6,507 nucleotides of DNA, from the NCBI GenBank assembly GCA_030630935.1, contig DAOVMD010000179.1:1-6507 (forward strand), given 5' to 3'. Within the stretch, counting starts at the first letter, position 1, and each line of letters begins with the position of its first letter. This DNA comes from Candidatus Mcinerneyibacteriota bacterium (GTDB lineage: Bacteria; AUK180; JAQVHJ01). Below, piece after piece: positions 5,203 through 6,507 of this stretch. The notes under the pieces were generated by a model that saw only the letters and a program-made list of their open reading frames with translations, was not told the origin of the DNA and did not search any database. Made by a program: the position numbers and the translations under genes.

Positions 5203-5250
5203 CCCTGCAAGCAGGGTTTGTTATACTTGACCATGATTAAAGATAATAAT
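5203..5250. repeat. Outer inverted repeat, right arm, with hairpin
   Basis: Positions 5226-5250 are the reverse complement of 3041-3065 (22 of 25). The neighbouring hairpin is CCCTG-CAAG-CAGGG (5203-5216), followed by TTTGTTAT; on the plus strand this is the nearest thing to an intrinsic terminator after the ATPase gene, but it is weak. The two outer arms differ in spacing to the inner arms by 80 bases. The following stretch 5251-5359 holds only a small TTGTTT-AAC-AAACAA hairpin (5336-5350). Confidence 0.65.
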
Positions 5251-5359
5251 GTTTTTTTATTTGTATAATGCAATGCTTTTGTTTAAAATGATATTTCTTA
5301 GAATAAACTTATTTATTTATTCGAAGACAAAAGAATTGTTTAACAAACAAAGTATGGGC

Positions 5360-5437
5360 ATTGTTTGCTCTCGCAAACAACAGTATAAATACCGAGATAT
5401 CAAATTGAGACTGTACTAAATGCTTACAATACTTTGT
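5360..5437. repeat. 78-bp dispersed repeat, right copy
   Basis: Direct copy of 1561-1638 (72 of 78, ungapped), with the TTGTTTGC-TCTC-GCAAACAA hairpin intact at 5361-5380. Similarity resumes weakly afterwards: both copies continue with TAGAT, a TCTAGATCT word, AATAAGATAAA and later the GTTCTCAG repeat. The pair therefore reflects a longer shared ancestor of roughly 150-170 bases. Together the two copies enclose the toxin-antitoxin and ATPase genes. Confidence 0.85.
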
Positions 5438-5507
5438 TTAGATACAGGTCTAGATCTTTAATAATAAGATAAACTATTTTCTTCTATCTACTATCTATAA
5501 AACAACA

Positions 5508-5552
5508 GTTCTCAGTTCTCTGCTCTCGGTTTGGTTAACAGAGTTAACCAAA
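5508..5552. repeat. GTTCTCAG repeat plus GGTTAAC hairpin, copy 1
   Basis: A 23-base block (5508-5530) matches 6002-6024 with one difference. It runs into a perfect hairpin, TTTGGTTAAC-AGA-GTTAACCAAA (5530-5552). Block plus hairpin recur as a unit at 6002-6043, which marks a small mobile or REP-like palindromic element. The outer stem bases differ between the copies. Confidence 0.7.
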
Positions 5553-6001
5553 CACGCCCTGACCAAATGAAATTAATCCTCCCGTATTAAATGTATAAAA
5601 ACAAAAACTCACTTTACTCAAACCTTTTCTTTCATCGCCCCTACTGGTTTTACTCTTATCTTGTGAACAATAAGGGACAGGCACTAGAACCACGTTGGAT
5701 TCTGTGTAAACTGTTTACTTGTTTACTTATATTTCCTTCTGTATAAAACTATATTGTAAATAATGGTGATGATATAGAATAAAACAAATAAAAAATGGTG
5801 TACATATAGAATAGGAATAATCGTTTCGCTTCGCTATGTCTTTAGGAGATCCTGACCGATTCCCCGACCCAAATGAATTCGGAATGCAGCGTTTTTGAGC
5901 TTTTGTGCTCTTGTGCCTTGTGCTCTTCTGCACTTGTTGTGAAGAATATGAAGAAAAAAAACAACGATTTACAGTTAACGAGCCACGAACAATGGTTCTC
6001 T
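5553..6001. other. Noncoding stretch of mixed repeat fragments
   Basis: I see no gene here. It contains the 15-base repeat TTAATCCTCCCGTAT (5573-5587, copy of 2935-2949), the word AAGGGACAGGCAC (5672-5684, which resembles repeats found near REP-associated transposases in other genomes), GTAAAC-T-GTTTAC (5706-5718), a TCGCTTCGCTATG fragment near 5825, and a low-complexity run of TGTGCTC-like words (5896-5940). Reading frames of 68 and 78 codons exist across it, but they have no good ribosome site, no recognisable family, and lie over repeat DNA. Confidence 0.6.
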
Positions 6002-6043
6002 GTTCTCAGTTATCTGCTCTCGGTAAGGTTAACAGAGTTAACC
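6002..6043. repeat. GTTCTCAG repeat plus GGTTAAC hairpin, copy 2
   Basis: The 23-base block at 6002-6024 has one difference from copy 1. The hairpin GGTTAAC-AGA-GTTAACC (6027-6043) shares its 17-base core with copy 1, but its flanks no longer pair as TTT/AAA. The AGA loop is conserved. Confidence 0.7.
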
Positions 6044-6095
6044 GAAGTAGCCATTTATGCCGTGTATGAAAACAATATTTTTTATATCCATTATA

Positions 6096-6127
6096 AAAGG
6101 AAATTTTGAAGAAAATTGGATTCCTTT
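6096..6127. repeat. Interrupted hairpin upstream of the array promoter
   Basis: Outer arms AAAGGAA (6096-6102) and TTCCTTT (6121-6127), inner stem AATTTT-GAAG-AAAATT (6102-6117), joined by an asymmetric bulge. It stands 25 bases before the -35 box at 6152. It may insulate the promoter from upstream transcription, but it has no T-run. Confidence 0.4.
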
Positions 6128-6151
6128 GGGAAACAAAATAAATAAAAATTA

Positions 6152-6181
6152 TTGACAATTACACTATATTTATGTTATAAT
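6152..6181 (+). promoter_or_regulatory. Strong promoter firing into the tandem-repeat array
   Basis: TTGACA (6152-6157), 18 bases, TATAAT (6176-6181), with extended TG at 6173-6174. Both hexamers are perfect. The predicted RNA start, near 6188, falls at the first base of the repeat array (6189). The spacer contains TTACAC (6159-6164), a half-site of the ATPase operator, though only one. No open reading frame with a ribosome site follows within the window. Confidence 0.75.
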
Positions 6182-6188
6182 ATTTTGA

Positions 6189-6507
6189 GATTTGAGATTT
6201 GAGAAATGTGTTTTGAGAAGAATTGCAGACGTTTGAGTTGGAAATATGACGTTTGATAGTTAATCTCAAAACCCAACACGCAGAACTCAAGACAGCTCTT
6301 TAGAAGATTTGTGATATGAGATTTGAGTTTTGGGAATGATGAATGACGTTTGGTATGGATTCACAAAACCCAACACACAACACTCAAGACTAGACTTCGA
6401 AGAAGTCTTACGATTTGAGATTTGAGAAATGTGTTTTGGGAATGATGAATGACGTTTGGTATGGATTCACAAAACCCAACACACAACACTCAAGACTAGA
6501 CTTCGAA
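6189..6507. repeat. Tandem array of about 100-bp hairpin-forming units, continuing past the window
   Basis: There are three units, starting at 6189, 6313 and 6412, the last cut by the window edge. Units 1 and 3 share 27 identical leading bases (6189-6215 and 6412-6438). Units 2 and 3 are identical over 75 bases (6327-6401 and 6433-6507, period 106). Each unit opens with TTTGAG words and GTGTTTTGGG and closes with CCCAACAC and CTCAA, which can pair across a loop, so a unit folds as a long imperfect hairpin. Unit 2 ends in a perfect GACTTC-GAA-GAAGTC stem (6393-6407). Units 1 and 2 carry frame-breaking stops, so the array is not protein-coding. Not a CRISPR: repeats are too long and there are no equal-length unique spacers. 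Confidence 0.85.

Noticed and set aside
5727-5933. 68-codon minus-strand reading frame
   Set aside because: No ribosome site or recognisable domain; it overlaps low-complexity and repeat DNA.
5873-6109. 78-codon plus-strand reading frame
   Set aside because: It runs through the TGTGCTC low-complexity run and the GTTCTCAG/GGTTAAC repeat; no ribosome site and no family resemblance.
6189-6507. CRISPR array
   Set aside because: Units are about 100 bp, directly adjacent, and lack regular unique spacers and cas genes.

Overview
This AT-rich window looks like accessory DNA of a bacterium. All four protein genes are read cleanly with the standard bacterial code. Three have Shine-Dalgarno sequences and consensus-like sigma-70 promoters, two of them extended -10 types. 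The toxin gene is the exception: it has a ribosome site but no promoter of its own and starts with TTG. The intergenic DNA is rich in short palindromes and dispersed repeats, and the protein families (zinc-ribbon/cyclase/AAA fusion, Panacea antitoxin, COG1672-type ATPase) are common in uncultivated candidate phyla. I cannot name the lineage from the sequence.

Layout. Positions 1-1436 (minus strand) hold the first 478 codons of a class III nucleotide cyclase fused to an AAA/STAND-type ATPase; its 3' part lies outside the window. Positions 1693-2843 (minus) hold a two-gene toxin-antitoxin operon: an XRE-HTH plus Panacea (SocA-like/DUF4065) antitoxin, then a RelE/ParE-like toxin starting at TTG five bases after the antitoxin stop. 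Its promoter is TTGACA-17-TATAAT, overlain by an inverted repeat that is a likely operator. Positions 3671-4804 (plus) hold a solitary archaeal-type ATPase (COG1672-like) with a C-terminal winged helix. From 4805 to the end I see no convincing protein gene, only repeats, palindromes and one strong promoter.

The repeats are the most unusual part. The ATPase gene is tightly bracketed by two 34-bp direct repeats, each made of two 15-bp palindromic units. One overlaps its promoter and ends just before the ribosome site; the other starts directly after its stop codon. Outside these lies a 70-bp inverted repeat (69/70 identical, 3224-3293 and 5078-5147), then a more diverged inverted pair (about 3041 and 5250). 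Outside those, a 78-bp direct repeat (72/78) at 1561 and 5360 encloses both the toxin-antitoxin operon and the ATPase gene. This nested layout suggests a cassette or island that moved or recombined through short repeats, with no transposase or recombinase visible.

At the right edge a near-perfect promoter (6152-6181) fires into an array of roughly 100-bp hairpin-forming tandem repeats; its predicted start falls on the first base of the array. The product, if any, would be a repeat RNA or the leader of a gene outside the window.

Functional links are inference. The antitoxin probably represses its own operon and holds the toxin in check. The ATPase may bind the palindromes around its own gene through its winged helix. 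The cyclase-ATPase looks like an independent signalling protein with its own promoter.
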